Source: Pseudideonella sakaiensis
GTDB taxonomy: Bacteria; Pseudomonadota; Gammaproteobacteria; Burkholderiales; Burkholderiaceae_C
Length of the DNA stretch: 64,000 nt
NCBI RefSeq assembly: GCF_001293525.1
Contig: NZ_BBYR01000037.1
Span: forward strand, 62,001 to 126,000
Direction of reading: 5' to 3'
Part shown: one piece after another, positions 38,619 to 46,991 of the stretch
How the letters are laid out: the number at the start of each line of letters is the position of its first letter
Position numbering within the stretch: the stretch's first letter is position 1
Translations under genes and position numbers: made by a program
The notes under the pieces: generated by a model
Told to the model about the DNA's origin: nothing
What the model saw: only the letters and a program-made list of their open reading frames with translations
Databases searched by the model: none

Positions 38619-39137
38619 ATGCCGAAACAGCTGCCGCAGGAGCCCCTCGACGCCGCGCCGGAGGCGGGGCAGGAACGAAGCCTTGCTGCCACGCAAGTGC
38701 TGCGCAAGTTCCGGGTCGTCTTCAACGCCGTCAAGACCCACTTCCAGCAGGTCGAGCGCCTGTCGGGCATCGGCGGCGCCCAGATGTGGGCGCTCAGCCT
38801 GATCCGTGATCATCCCGGCATCGGCGTCGGCGGCCTGGCCAAGGCCATGGACATCCACCAGACGACGGCCAGCAACCTCGTCAAGGCGCTGCTGAAGCTG
38901 GAGCTCATCGCGGCCGTGAAGAGCGACAGCGACCGGCGCGTCGTCGAGCTGTCGGTGCTGCCCGCCGGCTCGAAGCTGCTGCGCAAGGCGCCCGGCCCCT
39001 TCCAGGGGGTGCTTCCCGACGTCCTCGCGCGACTCGACGACAGGACGCTGAAGCGGCTGGATCGCGACCTCGCGGTCCTGATCGAGGCGCTGCAGACCGA
39101 CGAGTCTGCCGGCGGCGTGCCACTGGGACAGAAGTAG
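38619..39137 (+). CDS. MarR-family regulator
   Basis: 172 residues. Winged HTH: LSGIGGAQMWALSLIRDHPGIGVGGLAKAMDIHQTTASNLVKALLKLELIAAVKSDSDRRVVELSVLPAGSKLL (~47-120), with helices before and after for dimerisation. MarR proteins bind short palindromes and release on a small aromatic or lipophilic ligand. Two ATTTG-NN-CAAAT sites between this gene and tctB are good candidates for its operators, so it probably controls the tctBA permease. It begins the catabolic block. Confidence 0.88.
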   Translation: MPKQLPQEPLDAAPEAGQERSLAATQVLRKFRVVFNAVKTHFQQVERLSGIGGAQMWALSLIRDHPGIGVGGLAKAMDIHQTTASNLVKALLKLELIAAVKSDSDRRVVELSVLPAGSKLLRKAPGPFQGVLPDVLARLDDRTLKRLDRDLAVLIEALQTDESAGGVPLGQK

Positions 39138-39261
39138 GGCGCGCAGCCCGCCGAGCCCGCGCTGCGCGCGGGTGCGGGAAGGAAAGGGCAGGCTGCACGC
39201 AGGAGCCGGCGGTCGCCCCTGCTCCGCTGCCGGGCGGCAGTGGACACCAGGTCGACAATAC

Positions 39262-39273
39262 ATTTGCTCAAAT
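39262..39273. promoter_or_regulatory. MarR-type operator, copy 1
   Basis: ATTTG-CT-CAAAT, perfect 5-bp arms around 2 bp, in the region between the marR gene and tctB. The wider context TAC-site-T is shared with copy 2. GACAAT lies just upstream (39253-39258) and may be a -10 box. Confidence 0.55.
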
Positions 39274-39347
39274 TCATCGTCAACCCGTGACGGGATGACC
39301 CCTCGTCGCGCGTCCCTTCGACGGCACGACAGGTTCCGGACAGGTAC

Positions 39348-39359
39348 ATTTGTGCAAAT
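39348..39359. promoter_or_regulatory. MarR-type operator, copy 2
   Basis: ATTTG-TG-CAAAT, same arms as copy 1, 86 bp downstream of it (about eight helical turns), and 20 bp before the tctB start, where binding would block transcription or initiation. Confidence 0.55.
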
Positions 39360-39379
39360 TGTTCTATGGAGACAAGCCG

Positions 39380-39838
39380 ATGCGGCCGAAAAGCTTCGAG
39401 GACTTCTGGTCCGGCCTCATGTTCACCGCAGCCGGCGCCGGCTTCGCGATCGGCGCCACCCACTACGCCATGGGCAGCTCCGCGCGCCCCGGACCGGGCT
39501 ACTTTCCCCTGGGGCTGGGGCTGCTGCTGGCCGTGATCGGCCTGGTCATCATCGCCAGGTCGCTGGCCCGGAAGCCGACCGATGCGGAACTTCCCCCGGC
39601 CAGGTTGCGCCCCCTGGTGATCATCGTCGCAGCCATCATCCTGTTCGCGATCACCCTGCCGCTGCTCGGCATCGCGGGCGCCCTTCCGCTGCTGATCATC
39701 GTCGTCAGCACGGCGTCCGAGCAGTTCCGCTGGAAGGAGGTGCTGCTGAACTGCGTGGTGCTCACCGTCGGGTCCTGGGCGGTGTTCGTGAAGGGCCTGC
39801 AGCTGACACTGCCCGTCTGGCCGACCTTCGTGTCCTGA
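39380..39838 (+). CDS. tctB: TctB-like small permease subunit (TTT family)
   Basis: Small membrane subunit of tripartite tricarboxylate transporters, 152 residues with four hydrophobic spans (LMFTAAGAGFAIGATHY; GPGYFPLGLGLLLAVIGLVIIARSL; LVIIVAAIILFAITLPLLGIAGALPLLIIVV; VLLNCVVLTVGSWAVFVKGL). The GPGYFP loop is the family hallmark. GGAG lies 8 nt before the ATG. It is 10 bp upstream of tctA. No TctC-type binding protein follows in the window. Substrate class for the family: citrate, tartrate, aromatic and other carboxylates. Confidence 0.88.
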   Translation: MRPKSFEDFWSGLMFTAAGAGFAIGATHYAMGSSARPGPGYFPLGLGLLLAVIGLVIIARSLARKPTDAELPPARLRPLVIIVAAIILFAITLPLLGIAGALPLLIIVVSTASEQFRWKEVLLNCVVLTVGSWAVFVKGLQLTLPVWPTFVS

Positions 39839-39848
39839 GGAGCCGCCG

Positions 39849-41348
39849 ATGATCGACAACCTCCTCCTCGGCCTGCAGACCGCGCTGTCGATGCAGAACC
39901 TGCTGTACGCCTTCATGGGCTGCCTGCTCGGCACCCTGATCGGCGTCCTTCCCGGTCTCGGCTCGGTCACGACGATCGCCATGTTGCTGCCGTCGATCTA
40001 CGCGCTGGACGCCACCCCGGCGCTGGTGATGCTGGCGGGCATCTACTACGGCTCGCAGTACGGCGGCTCGACGACGGCGATCCTGATCAACGTCCCCGGC
40101 GAGTCCGCGTCCGTCGTCACGGCGATCGACGGCTACCAGATGGCACGCAAGGGCCGCGCCGGGCCGGCACTGGCTGCAGCCGGACTCGGCTCGTTCTTCG
40201 CGGGCACCGTTGCCACGCTCGTGATCGCCGCATTCGCGCCACCCTTGACGGAGCTCGCGTTCAAGTTCGGGCCGGCCGAGTACTTCTCGCTGATGGTCCT
40301 CGGACTGATCGGCGCGGTGGTGCTGGCATCGGGCTCGCTGATCAAGGCCGTCGGCATGATCCTGCTGGGACTGCTGATCGGACAGGTCAACACCGACGTG
40401 ATCTCCGGCACGGCCCGCTACAGCTTCGACATCCCCGAGCTGACCGACGGCGTGAACATCGTGGCGCTGGCGATGGGTCTGTTCGGCTTTGCCGAGATCG
40501 TGGCGAACCTCGGACGCCCGCCGGAGCAACGCGAGGTCTTCACGCGCGACGTCAAGGGCCTGTGGCCGACGCGCGAGGACTTCAGGCAGGCCGCTCCGGC
40601 GGTGGTGCGGGGAACCGCGCTCGGATCCCTGCTCGGCGTCCTGCCGGGCGGCGGCTCCCTGCTGTCCTCGTTCGCTGCCTACACGCTGGAGAAGAAGATC
40701 GCCAGGGACGCCAGCCAGTTCGGCCACGGCGACATCCGCGGCGTCGCAGGGCCGGAGTCGGCGAACAACGCCGGCGCGCAGACCTCGTTCATCCCGATGC
40801 TGACGCTGGGCATCCCGCCGAACGCGGTGATGGCGCTGATGGTCGGCGCGATGACGATCAAGGGCATCCAGCCCGGCCCGCAGGTGATGACCAGCAACCC
40901 GGAACTGTTCTGGGGCCTGATCGCCTCGATGTGGATCGGCAACCTGATGCTGGTGATCCTCAACCTGCCGCTGATCGGCATCTGGATCCGCCTGCTCACC
41001 GTGCCCTACCGGTTCCTGTTCCCGGCGATCGCGGTGTTCTGCTGCATCGGCGTCTACACAGTGAACAACAACACCTTCGACGTCTACATGGTGGCGCTGT
41101 TCGCCGTCCTCGGCTTCGCCTTCTACCGCCTGCGCTGCGAGCCCGCCCCGCTGCTGCTCGGCTTCATCCTCGGGCCGATGATGGAAGAGAACCTGCGGCG
41201 CGCCCTGCTGCTGTCGCGTGGCGACTGGTCCACGTTCGTGCAGCGGCCGTTGTCCGCGGGCCTGCTGGTCGCCGCGCTCCTGCTGCTGGCCATCGTCGCG
41301 CTGCCGGCCGTTCGCAGCAAACGCGAGCTCGCCTTCCAGGAAGCATGA
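39849..41348 (+). CDS. tctA: TctA-like large permease subunit (TTT family)
   Basis: 499 residues, about 12 membrane spans. Family motifs: GTLIGVLPGLGSVTTIAMLLP near residue 27, GIYYGSQYGGSTTAILINVPGE near 63, a second LPGGG repeat (GSLLGVLPGGGSLLSSFAAYTLEKK), GHGDIRGVAGPESANNAGAQTSFIPMLTLGIPPNAV, and the C-terminal LLGFILGPMMEENLRRALLLSRGD. GAGGAG precedes the ATG. It needs a periplasmic TctC partner, which is absent here; the only binding protein in the block is of ABC family 5 (45360). It runs convergent to the esterase gene. Confidence 0.93.
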   Translation: MIDNLLLGLQTALSMQNLLYAFMGCLLGTLIGVLPGLGSVTTIAMLLPSIYALDATPALVMLAGIYYGSQYGGSTTAILINVPGESASVVTAIDGYQMARKGRAGPALAAAGLGSFFAGTVATLVIAAFAPPLTELAFKFGPAEYFSLMVLGLIGAVVLASGSLIKAVGMILLGLLIGQVNTDVISGTARYSFDIPELTDGVNIVALAMGLFGFAEIVANLGRPPEQREVFTRDVKGLWPTREDFRQAAPAVVRGTALGSLLGVLPGGGSLLSSFAAYTLEKKIARDASQFGHGDIRGVAGPESANNAGAQTSFIPMLTLGIPPNAVMALMVGAMTIKGIQPGPQVMTSNPELFWGLIASMWIGNLMLVILNLPLIGIWIRLLTVPYRFLFPAIAVFCCIGVYTVNNNTFDVYMVALFAVLGFAFYRLRCEPAPLLLGFILGPMMEENLRRALLLSRGDWSTFVQRPLSAGLLVAALLLLAIVALPAVRSKRELAFQEA

Positions 41349-41387
41349 CGCCGGCCGCGGGATCGTCGAAGGAGCACCCTCGACGCC

Positions 41388-42341
41388 TCAGGTACAGGCC
41401 TGCTGGCGACCCCGGCACGCCGCCGCCATGGCTGCCGCCGCCTCGCTGACCAGGAGGTCCGCCGGTTCGAGGATGTTCATCATCCGCGCACAGCCATGCG
41501 TGACACCTTCGAACCGTCGCAGCACCACCGGCACGCCGTCTGCAGCCAGTCGGTGAGCGTAGGCCACGCCTTCATCGTGCAGGATGTCATGCTCTGCGAC
41601 GGCGATCCAGGCCGGCGGCAGGCCCGACAAGTCGGCCGCGAGCAGGGGCGAGATGCGAGGATCGCTCCAGATCGCCTGGGGCGCGTAGTGCCGATAGAAC
41701 CAACGCGCGTCCGCGCGTGACAGGAACGGCGAGTCGGCGTGCCGCTCGTAGCTCGGCGTCGACATCCGGCTGTCGGTGGCGGGATAGATCATCAGCTGCA
41801 AGGCCAGCCGGATCCTGTGCCGCACCAGGGCGGCCACCACGGTGGCCAGGTTGCCACCCGCGCTGTCACCCGCGATCACCAGCGGCAAGCCGGGGGCCAG
41901 GCCGCTGCACTCGGCAGCCAGTCCGTCCGACGCCACGTGGTCCAGCGCATCCTCCGCATCGTCCAGGCCGGCAGGAAACGGATGCTCCGGCGCGAGGCGG
42001 TAGTCGACCATCAGCACGGCGCATCGGCTGCGGTCCGCGAGATGGCGGCCCAAGGCGTCGAAGTCGTCCAGGGTGCCCAGCATCCAGCCCCCGCCATGCA
42101 GGTAGACGACCACGCCCACGGGCGTCGTGTCGGGCAGCAGCAGCCGCCCCTTCACCTGCCCTGACCGCGTCGGGATGCGCACGTCGGACGCGCTCACGCC
42201 CGCAGGTCCCGGCCCCAGGACATCGCGACTGCTGGCCACGAGGGCCCGCCCGTCCGCAGGCGAGCCCGACGACAAGCGGGGACGCCCGCTTCTGCGATAG
42301 CTCTCCTGCAACGCGTGAAGGACGGGGTGGAGCGAGCTCAT
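41388..42341 (-). CDS. HSL-family carboxylesterase/lipase
   Basis: 317 residues, soluble. HGGG oxyanion motif (YLHGGGWMLGTLDDFD), YRLAPEHPFPA, nucleophile Ser in VIAGDSAGGNLATVV, acid in AEHDILHDEG and His in VTHGCARM give a complete triad. This family cleaves short acyl esters and lactones. In this block it could hydrolyse the ester or lactone made by the monooxygenase at 42776. The ATG at 42341 is preferred over one 27 bp upstream. A weak promoter (TTGCTG-18-TTTAAA, minus strand) can be drawn upstream. Confidence 0.88.
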   Translation of the reverse strand: MSSLHPVLHALQESYRRSGRPRLSSGSPADGRALVASSRDVLGPGPAGVSASDVRIPTRSGQVKGRLLLPDTTPVGVVVYLHGGGWMLGTLDDFDALGRHLADRSRCAVLMVDYRLAPEHPFPAGLDDAEDALDHVASDGLAAECSGLAPGLPLVIAGDSAGGNLATVVAALVRHRIRLALQLMIYPATDSRMSTPSYERHADSPFLSRADARWFYRHYAPQAIWSDPRISPLLAADLSGLPPAWIAVAEHDILHDEGVAYAHRLAADGVPVVLRRFEGVTHGCARMMNILEPADLLVSEAAAAMAAACRGRQQACT

Positions 42342-42562
42342 GGCGGTGTCAGGTGCCTGTCGGCACACGCTGCAAATTTAAAGCACTCAGATTACACCGG
42401 CAGCAAGACTGCGCTATAGATGCTTTCCCGGAGTCGGCGGCCCGCGCACGGGCAGCCGCGGGCCTTCGCGCGCTCGAGACTTTCCAAGCGCGCCACCTTC
42501 ACGGCGCTCGGGCGGACAAACGGGCGCTCGGGGCTAGGTGTTTACACGGCTTTGTCTCGTTA

Positions 42563-42582
42563 TGCGGGAAATTCATCCCGCA
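42563..42582. promoter_or_regulatory. 7-6-7 inverted repeat just upstream of the monooxygenase -35
   Basis: TGCGGGA-AATTCA-TCCCGCA, perfect arms, ending 4 bp before TTTACA (42587). It is placed as an activator site or an operator touching the -35 box. Confidence 0.5.
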
Positions 42583-42586
42583 ATGC

Positions 42587-42615
42587 TTTACACCGTCCGC
42601 CGAAGCCGCGATAGT
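42587..42615 (+). promoter_or_regulatory. Promoter of the monooxygenase operon
   Basis: TTTACA (42587-42592), 17 bp, GATAGT (42610-42615). Transcription would begin near 42622, directly before the 42625-42669 inverted repeat, leaving a ~150-nt leader. Confidence 0.55.
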
Positions 42616-42624
42616 CCACCCCAG

Positions 42625-42669
42625 CGATGCAGAGTGAATCACATGAATTAATGATGGTCCTCTGCATCG
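42625..42669 (+). repeat. 10-bp-arm inverted repeat at the predicted transcript start
   Basis: CGATGCAGAG (42625-42634), 25-nt AT-rich spacer, CTCTGCATCG (42660-42669). Arms are perfect. As RNA it would be a 5'-end stem-loop; as DNA, a pair of operator half-sites. Confidence 0.55.
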
Positions 42670-42775
42670 ACAGGCGTCGACTGCGGCGTGCGTTCCTCCG
42701 GGCGCCGTTTACGTCGACAAGCGCAAGAGCAGATCTTCGGGCGCCAAGGGCGCCCGCTCGACAAGGAACCCTGGC

Positions 42776-44260
42776 GTGGCTGCTTCCGACAAGCCTTCGA
42801 ACGTCGACCTGGACGTCATCATCATCGGCGCCGGGATCTCCGGCATCGGCGCCGCCTGGCATCTCGGGCAGCATCACCCCGAGAAGCGGTACGCGGTCCT
42901 GGAAGCGCAGGAAGGCCACGGCGGCACCTGGCGAACGCACCGCTACCCGGGCATCCGGTCCGACAGCGACCTCTTCACCTTCGGCTACAAGTTCAAGCCC
43001 TGGATGGGAAAGCCGATCGCGACCGGGGCGGAGATCCAGCAGTACCTGGGTGAAGTCATCGCGGAGAACGGCCTCGGGCAGCGCATTCGCTACGGGCACT
43101 CGGTGGTCTCCGCCGCCTGGTCGAGCGCCGACCGGCGGTGGCACGTCGTGGCCATGCACCAAGGCCAGGCGCATCGCTTCAGCGCGCGCTTCCTGTTCAT
43201 GTGCCAAGGCTACTACCGGCACGACGATGCCTACCGGCCTGAATGGCCGGGGATGGCGTCCTTCAAGGGCGCGATCGTTCACCCACAGCACTGGCCCGAG
43301 GACATGGACCTGGCGGGCCGCAAGGTCGTGGTGATCGGGTCCGGCGCGACCGCCGCGACGCTCATTCCCGCCATCGCGAAGCAGAGTGCACACGTCACCA
43401 TGCTGCAGCGTTCGCCGACCTTCTTCGTGACGGGGCGCAACGCCGACGCCCTGGCAGACACCTTGCGGCAGTTGGACATCCCGCCGGCATGGACGCACGA
43501 GATCATGCGGCGAAAGATGCTCGCGGACCGGGCAGCCTTCACGCGACGCTGCATCGCCGAGCCGGAAGTCGTGCGACAGGAACTGCTGGAAGGGGTGCGC
43601 GCCGCCCTGGGGCCGGGACACGACGCCGACGTGGAGCGGCACTTCAATCCCAGTTACCGGCCCTGGCAGCAGCGGATCGCATTCGTGCCGGACGGCGACC
43701 TCTTCGCTGCCGTGCGTGACGGTCGCGCTTCGATCGTCACCGACGAGATCGAGTCGTTCGTCCCTGAAGGCATCCGCCTGCGAAGCGGGCAGGTGCTCGA
43801 GGCCGACCTCGTGGTCAGCGCGACCGGTTTCAAGCTGAGCGCGCTCGGTGACGTGGACGTCAGCATCGACGGGAAGCCGCTGGACTTCGCCCAGACCGTG
43901 GCCTGGCACGGGGCGATGTTCACCGGCGTGCCGAACCTGGCATGGATCTTCGGCTACTTCCGATTCAGCTGGACGCTCCGTGCCGACCTGATGGCCGAGT
44001 TCGTCTGCCGCCTGCTCCGGCACATGGATGACAAGGGGGTGGACATGGTGATGCCGATGCTGCGGCCTCATGAGCAGCACATGGCCAGGCTGCCCTGGGT
44101 GAAGGAGGACAACTTCAACCCCGGCTACCTCCAACGCGGCGTTCACCTGTTCCCGAAGCAGGGCGAGCACGCGCCCTGGGTGCACAGCCAGGACTACGAG
44201 TGGGACAAGGAAGCCCTGCCGCGCGCCGATCTGGAGGACGGCAGCCTGTCCTACCGCTAG
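42776..44260 (+). CDS. Baeyer-Villiger-type flavin monooxygenase
   Basis: 494 residues, FAD/NADPH enzyme that inserts oxygen next to a ketone to give an ester or lactone. FAD Rossmann motif IIIGAGISGIGAA (~15-26), BVMO fingerprint FxGxxxHxxxWP as FKGAIVHPQHWP (163-174), NADPH Rossmann motif VVVIGSGATAATL (~185-197), and SATGFKL near the end. It is closest in style to EthA/cyclohexanone-type class B monooxygenases. Start GTG at 42776 with AAGGA 9 nt upstream. It heads a plus-strand set with an SDR, a binding protein and another SDR. Substrate unknown. Confidence 0.9.
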   Translation: MAASDKPSNVDLDVIIIGAGISGIGAAWHLGQHHPEKRYAVLEAQEGHGGTWRTHRYPGIRSDSDLFTFGYKFKPWMGKPIATGAEIQQYLGEVIAENGLGQRIRYGHSVVSAAWSSADRRWHVVAMHQGQAHRFSARFLFMCQGYYRHDDAYRPEWPGMASFKGAIVHPQHWPEDMDLAGRKVVVIGSGATAATLIPAIAKQSAHVTMLQRSPTFFVTGRNADALADTLRQLDIPPAWTHEIMRRKMLADRAAFTRRCIAEPEVVRQELLEGVRAALGPGHDADVERHFNPSYRPWQQRIAFVPDGDLFAAVRDGRASIVTDEIESFVPEGIRLRSGQVLEADLVVSATGFKLSALGDVDVSIDGKPLDFAQTVAWHGAMFTGVPNLAWIFGYFRFSWTLRADLMAEFVCRLLRHMDDKGVDMVMPMLRPHEQHMARLPWVKEDNFNPGYLQRGVHLFPKQGEHAPWVHSQDYEWDKEALPRADLEDGSLSYR

Positions 44261-44363
44261 GCGCGCAGCGATCGGTCGGGGTGACGGTGGCTCGGCGCAG
44301 GCGCGCCCGTTCGCGCACGTCCTCTCGATGACCGCAATGACTCACGATTCTCAAGGAGACAAG

Positions 44364-45272
44364 ATGGCCCATCGCCTGGCGGGAAAGGTCGCCTTCATCA
44401 CCGGCGCCTGTTCCGGGATTGGTCTCGCGACCGCGGAACTGTTCATCGAGGAGGGCGCGCGCGTCCTTGCGGCCGATATCCAGGACGAGGTGGGCGAGGA
44501 TCTGCAGAAGAGGTTCGAGGGGCGGCTCGTCTATGCGAACTGCAATGTGATGCAGCCCGAACGGATCAAGGCAGCCATCGACCGGGCCGTCGACGCCTTC
44601 GGCGGGCTCGACATCGTCTTCAACAATGCCGGAGCGGGCGGGCACCGCGGCGGCATGGACGAGATGACGCTCGACGGCTGGGACCGCACGATGGACCTGC
44701 TTCTTCGCTCGGTGATGGCCGGCACGAAGTACGCGCTGCCTCACCTCAAGGCCCGCGGCGGGGGCTCGATCGTCAACACCTCGTCGGTGGCTGCGCTCGG
44801 ATCCGGCTACGCGCCAGTCGCCTACTCCGTTGCGAAGGCGGCCGTACTGCATCTCAGCAGGGTGACGGCAGCCGACCTTGCGCGCTACCGCATCCGCGTC
44901 AACGCCGTGCTTCCCGGCTTCGTCGCGACCCAGATCTACGGGACACGCTTCGGCATGGATCGGCACGCACGGGAGGAGATGGCGGCCTTGCTGGCCGCGC
45001 GGGGCGGCAAGACGCAGCCTCTCGGGCGGGTCGGAACGTCCAGGGACATCGCCGAAGCGGTTCTCTACCTGGCCAGCGACGCGGCCGGATTCGTGACGGG
45101 AACGCAACTGGTCGTCGACGGCGGCAAGACGGTGGGCACCCGCGCCTCCTGGGATCCCACCGCCGAAGGCACCGTGCAGGAGGCGCTGGGCATCACGTCC
45201 GAGGCGCTGGAAGCCTTGATGGTCCAGGGCGATGCGCTTGCGCCGCATGCGCAAGGCGGACGGGCGGGCTGA
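44364..45272 (+). CDS. Short-chain dehydrogenase/reductase
   Basis: 302 residues, NAD(P)-dependent oxidoreductase. Cofactor motif FITGACSGIGLATA, NNAG (VFNNAGAGG), catalytic Ser in VNTSSVAAL and YxxxK as YSVAK, and the C-terminal VTGTQLVVDGG. AAGGAG lies 5-6 nt before the ATG at 44364, which decides against the in-frame ATG at 44328. It has a longer C-terminal tail (~35 residues after VDGGKTVGTRA) than classical ~250-residue SDRs. Likely oxidises a hydroxyl group to the ketone used by the monooxygenase, or reduces the product. Confidence 0.9.
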   Translation: MAHRLAGKVAFITGACSGIGLATAELFIEEGARVLAADIQDEVGEDLQKRFEGRLVYANCNVMQPERIKAAIDRAVDAFGGLDIVFNNAGAGGHRGGMDEMTLDGWDRTMDLLLRSVMAGTKYALPHLKARGGGSIVNTSSVAALGSGYAPVAYSVAKAAVLHLSRVTAADLARYRIRVNAVLPGFVATQIYGTRFGMDRHAREEMAALLAARGGKTQPLGRVGTSRDIAEAVLYLASDAAGFVTGTQLVVDGGKTVGTRASWDPTAEGTVQEALGITSEALEALMVQGDALAPHAQGGRAG

Positions 45273-45313
45273 GCCACGGCAGCGAGGACCCGGTCGGTTT
45301 CAAGCAAGTCGAT

Positions 45314-45332
45314 CGAGACGGGATCCGTCTCG
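45314..45332. promoter_or_regulatory. 8-3-8 inverted repeat before the binding-protein gene
   Basis: CGAGACGG-GAT-CCGTCTCG, perfect arms, ending 27 bp before the start codon. It may be an operator or, in a read-through transcript, a hairpin that protects or separately regulates the downstream mRNA. Confidence 0.5.
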
Positions 45333-45359
45333 TCGGACATTTCTGTTCAAGGAGGAAGC

Positions 45360-46961
45360 ATGCAGCGGAACACTCTTTCAGGCGCGTTCAAGGCCCTGCT
45401 CGCCACGACGGCCGTGCTGTCGATGTCGACGGTGGCGATGCCGGCATCGGCCCAGACCACCGTGAAGGCGGTGCTCTACTCGCCGCTGCGCTTGCTGGAC
45501 CCGGTGGCCAATGGCGGGTATGTCACGCAGAACCATGCGTACATGATCTACGACACCCTGTTCGCGCTGGACGCGGAACAGAAGGTGCAGCCGCAGATGG
45601 TCGACCGGTACCAGGTATCGCCCGACGGCAAGACCTGGCGCTTCACGCTGCGTCCCGGCCTGAGGTGGCACGACGGCACGCCGGTCAAGGCCGAGGACTG
45701 CGTGGCGTCCATCAGGCGCTGGGCGGAGCAGGACAAGATGGGGCAGATCATGGTGTCCCTGATGCGGGAGATGAAGCCGATCGACGACCTCACGTTCGAG
45801 ATGGCCTTCGACGTGGCGAACGCGCTGGTCCTGCCCGCGCTGTCCAAGCCCCGGGGCGCGGCCTACATGATGCAGAAGCGCATCGCCGAGTCCACCCCCG
45901 CGTCACAGCCGATCAAGGAGCACATCGGCTCCGGTCCCTTCCGCTTCGTCGCCTCGGAGTTCAAGCCGGGGGTGCAGGTCGTCTACGAGAAGAACAAAGA
46001 CTACGTCCCGCGAAAGGAGAAGCCGAGCTGGCTCGCCGGCGGCAAGGTGGTCAACGTCGACCGCGTCGTGTGGCTGGGGATCGCCGATGCGATGACGATG
46101 GTGAACGCCCTCGTCACCGGCGAGATCGACTACCTGGAGGCCGTGCCTTACGACCTGGTGTCGATGGTGGAGGGCAAGCCCGACATCAAGGTCGACATCG
46201 TCGACAACACCGGCCAGCTGAGCTTCACGCGGCTGAACTTCGCGCAGCCTCCCTTCAACGACAAGGCGATGCGCCAGGCCGCCATCGCCGCGATCGACCG
46301 CGACGGCATCATGAAGGCGCTGGTCGGCAACCCGAAGTACTACCGCACCTGCACGTCGATCTACGGCTGCAGCGGCTCGCCGTTCTACTCCACCGCTGGC
46401 GCGGAACTGCTGGGCAAGCCCGACCCCGCCAAGGTCCAGTCGCTGCTGAAGACGGCGAAGTTCGACGGCAGCCCGATCGTCGTGCTTCATCCCAGCGACA
46501 TCCCGGGGCTGTCGCCCCAGCCGCTGGTGGTCGCGCAATCGCTGCGCAAGAGCGGGCTGAAGGTCGACATGCAGTCGATGGACTTCCAGACCTTCCTGAC
46601 GCGCCGTGTCAACAGCGGCCCGGTCGACAAGGGTGGCTGGCAGGTCTTCCACACCAACCTCGGCACGCTCGACCTGGCCGACCCGATCCGCTCGCTGCCC
46701 GTCGCAGCCAACGGGTCCAAGGCGTGGCCGGGCTGGCCGGACCTGCCGGACGTCGAACAGCTGCGCCAGAAGTTCGCCCGGACGCCCGACCTGGCCGAGC
46801 AGAAGCGCATCGCCGCGGAGATCCAGAAGCGGGTGATCGAGGAAGGCATGATGATCCCGGCAGGACAGTTCGTCTTCCCGACGGCGTTCCGCAGCAGCAT
46901 CGGCCAGGTCGTCTACGCACCCGTGCCCTTGTTCTGGGGCATGACCAAGGCGGGCAAGTGA
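45360..46961 (+). CDS. ABC-type family-5 solute-binding protein
   Basis: 533 residues. Signal peptide with cleavage after Ala31 (MPASA|QTT) sends it to the periplasm. SBP_bac_5 features: YDTLFALDAEQKVQPQMVDRYQVSPDGKTWRFTLRPGLRWHDGTPVKAEDCVASIRRW, then VDRVVWLGIADAMTMVNALVTGEIDYLEAVPYD, and LNFAQPPFNDKAMRQAAIAAIDRDGIMKAL. Family members bind peptides, nickel complexes, oligosaccharides and other organic solutes for DppBCDF-type importers. No ABC permease or ATPase genes are in the window. AAGGAGG precedes the ATG, and a perfect inverted repeat lies just upstream. Confidence 0.92.
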   Translation: MQRNTLSGAFKALLATTAVLSMSTVAMPASAQTTVKAVLYSPLRLLDPVANGGYVTQNHAYMIYDTLFALDAEQKVQPQMVDRYQVSPDGKTWRFTLRPGLRWHDGTPVKAEDCVASIRRWAEQDKMGQIMVSLMREMKPIDDLTFEMAFDVANALVLPALSKPRGAAYMMQKRIAESTPASQPIKEHIGSGPFRFVASEFKPGVQVVYEKNKDYVPRKEKPSWLAGGKVVNVDRVVWLGIADAMTMVNALVTGEIDYLEAVPYDLVSMVEGKPDIKVDIVDNTGQLSFTRLNFAQPPFNDKAMRQAAIAAIDRDGIMKALVGNPKYYRTCTSIYGCSGSPFYSTAGAELLGKPDPAKVQSLLKTAKFDGSPIVVLHPSDIPGLSPQPLVVAQSLRKSGLKVDMQSMDFQTFLTRRVNSGPVDKGGWQVFHTNLGTLDLADPIRSLPVAANGSKAWPGWPDLPDVEQLRQKFARTPDLAEQKRIAAEIQKRVIEEGMMIPAGQFVFPTAFRSSIGQVVYAPVPLFWGMTKAGK

Positions 46962-46991
46962 AGCAGACAGACCCCGAGACAGGAGACCGGC

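Larger units (their letters stand above)
42342..42775. other. 434-bp divergent regulatory region, AT-rich for this genome
   Basis: No gene. It contains runs such as AAATTTAAA and TGAATTAATGA that are rare elsewhere in the window, a TGCAAAT half-site near 42371 like the MarR-type operators at 39262 and 39348, one 7-6-7 inverted repeat, one sigma-70-like promoter and one 10-bp-arm inverted repeat (separate entries). It serves the esterase (left) and the monooxygenase (right). Confidence 0.6.
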
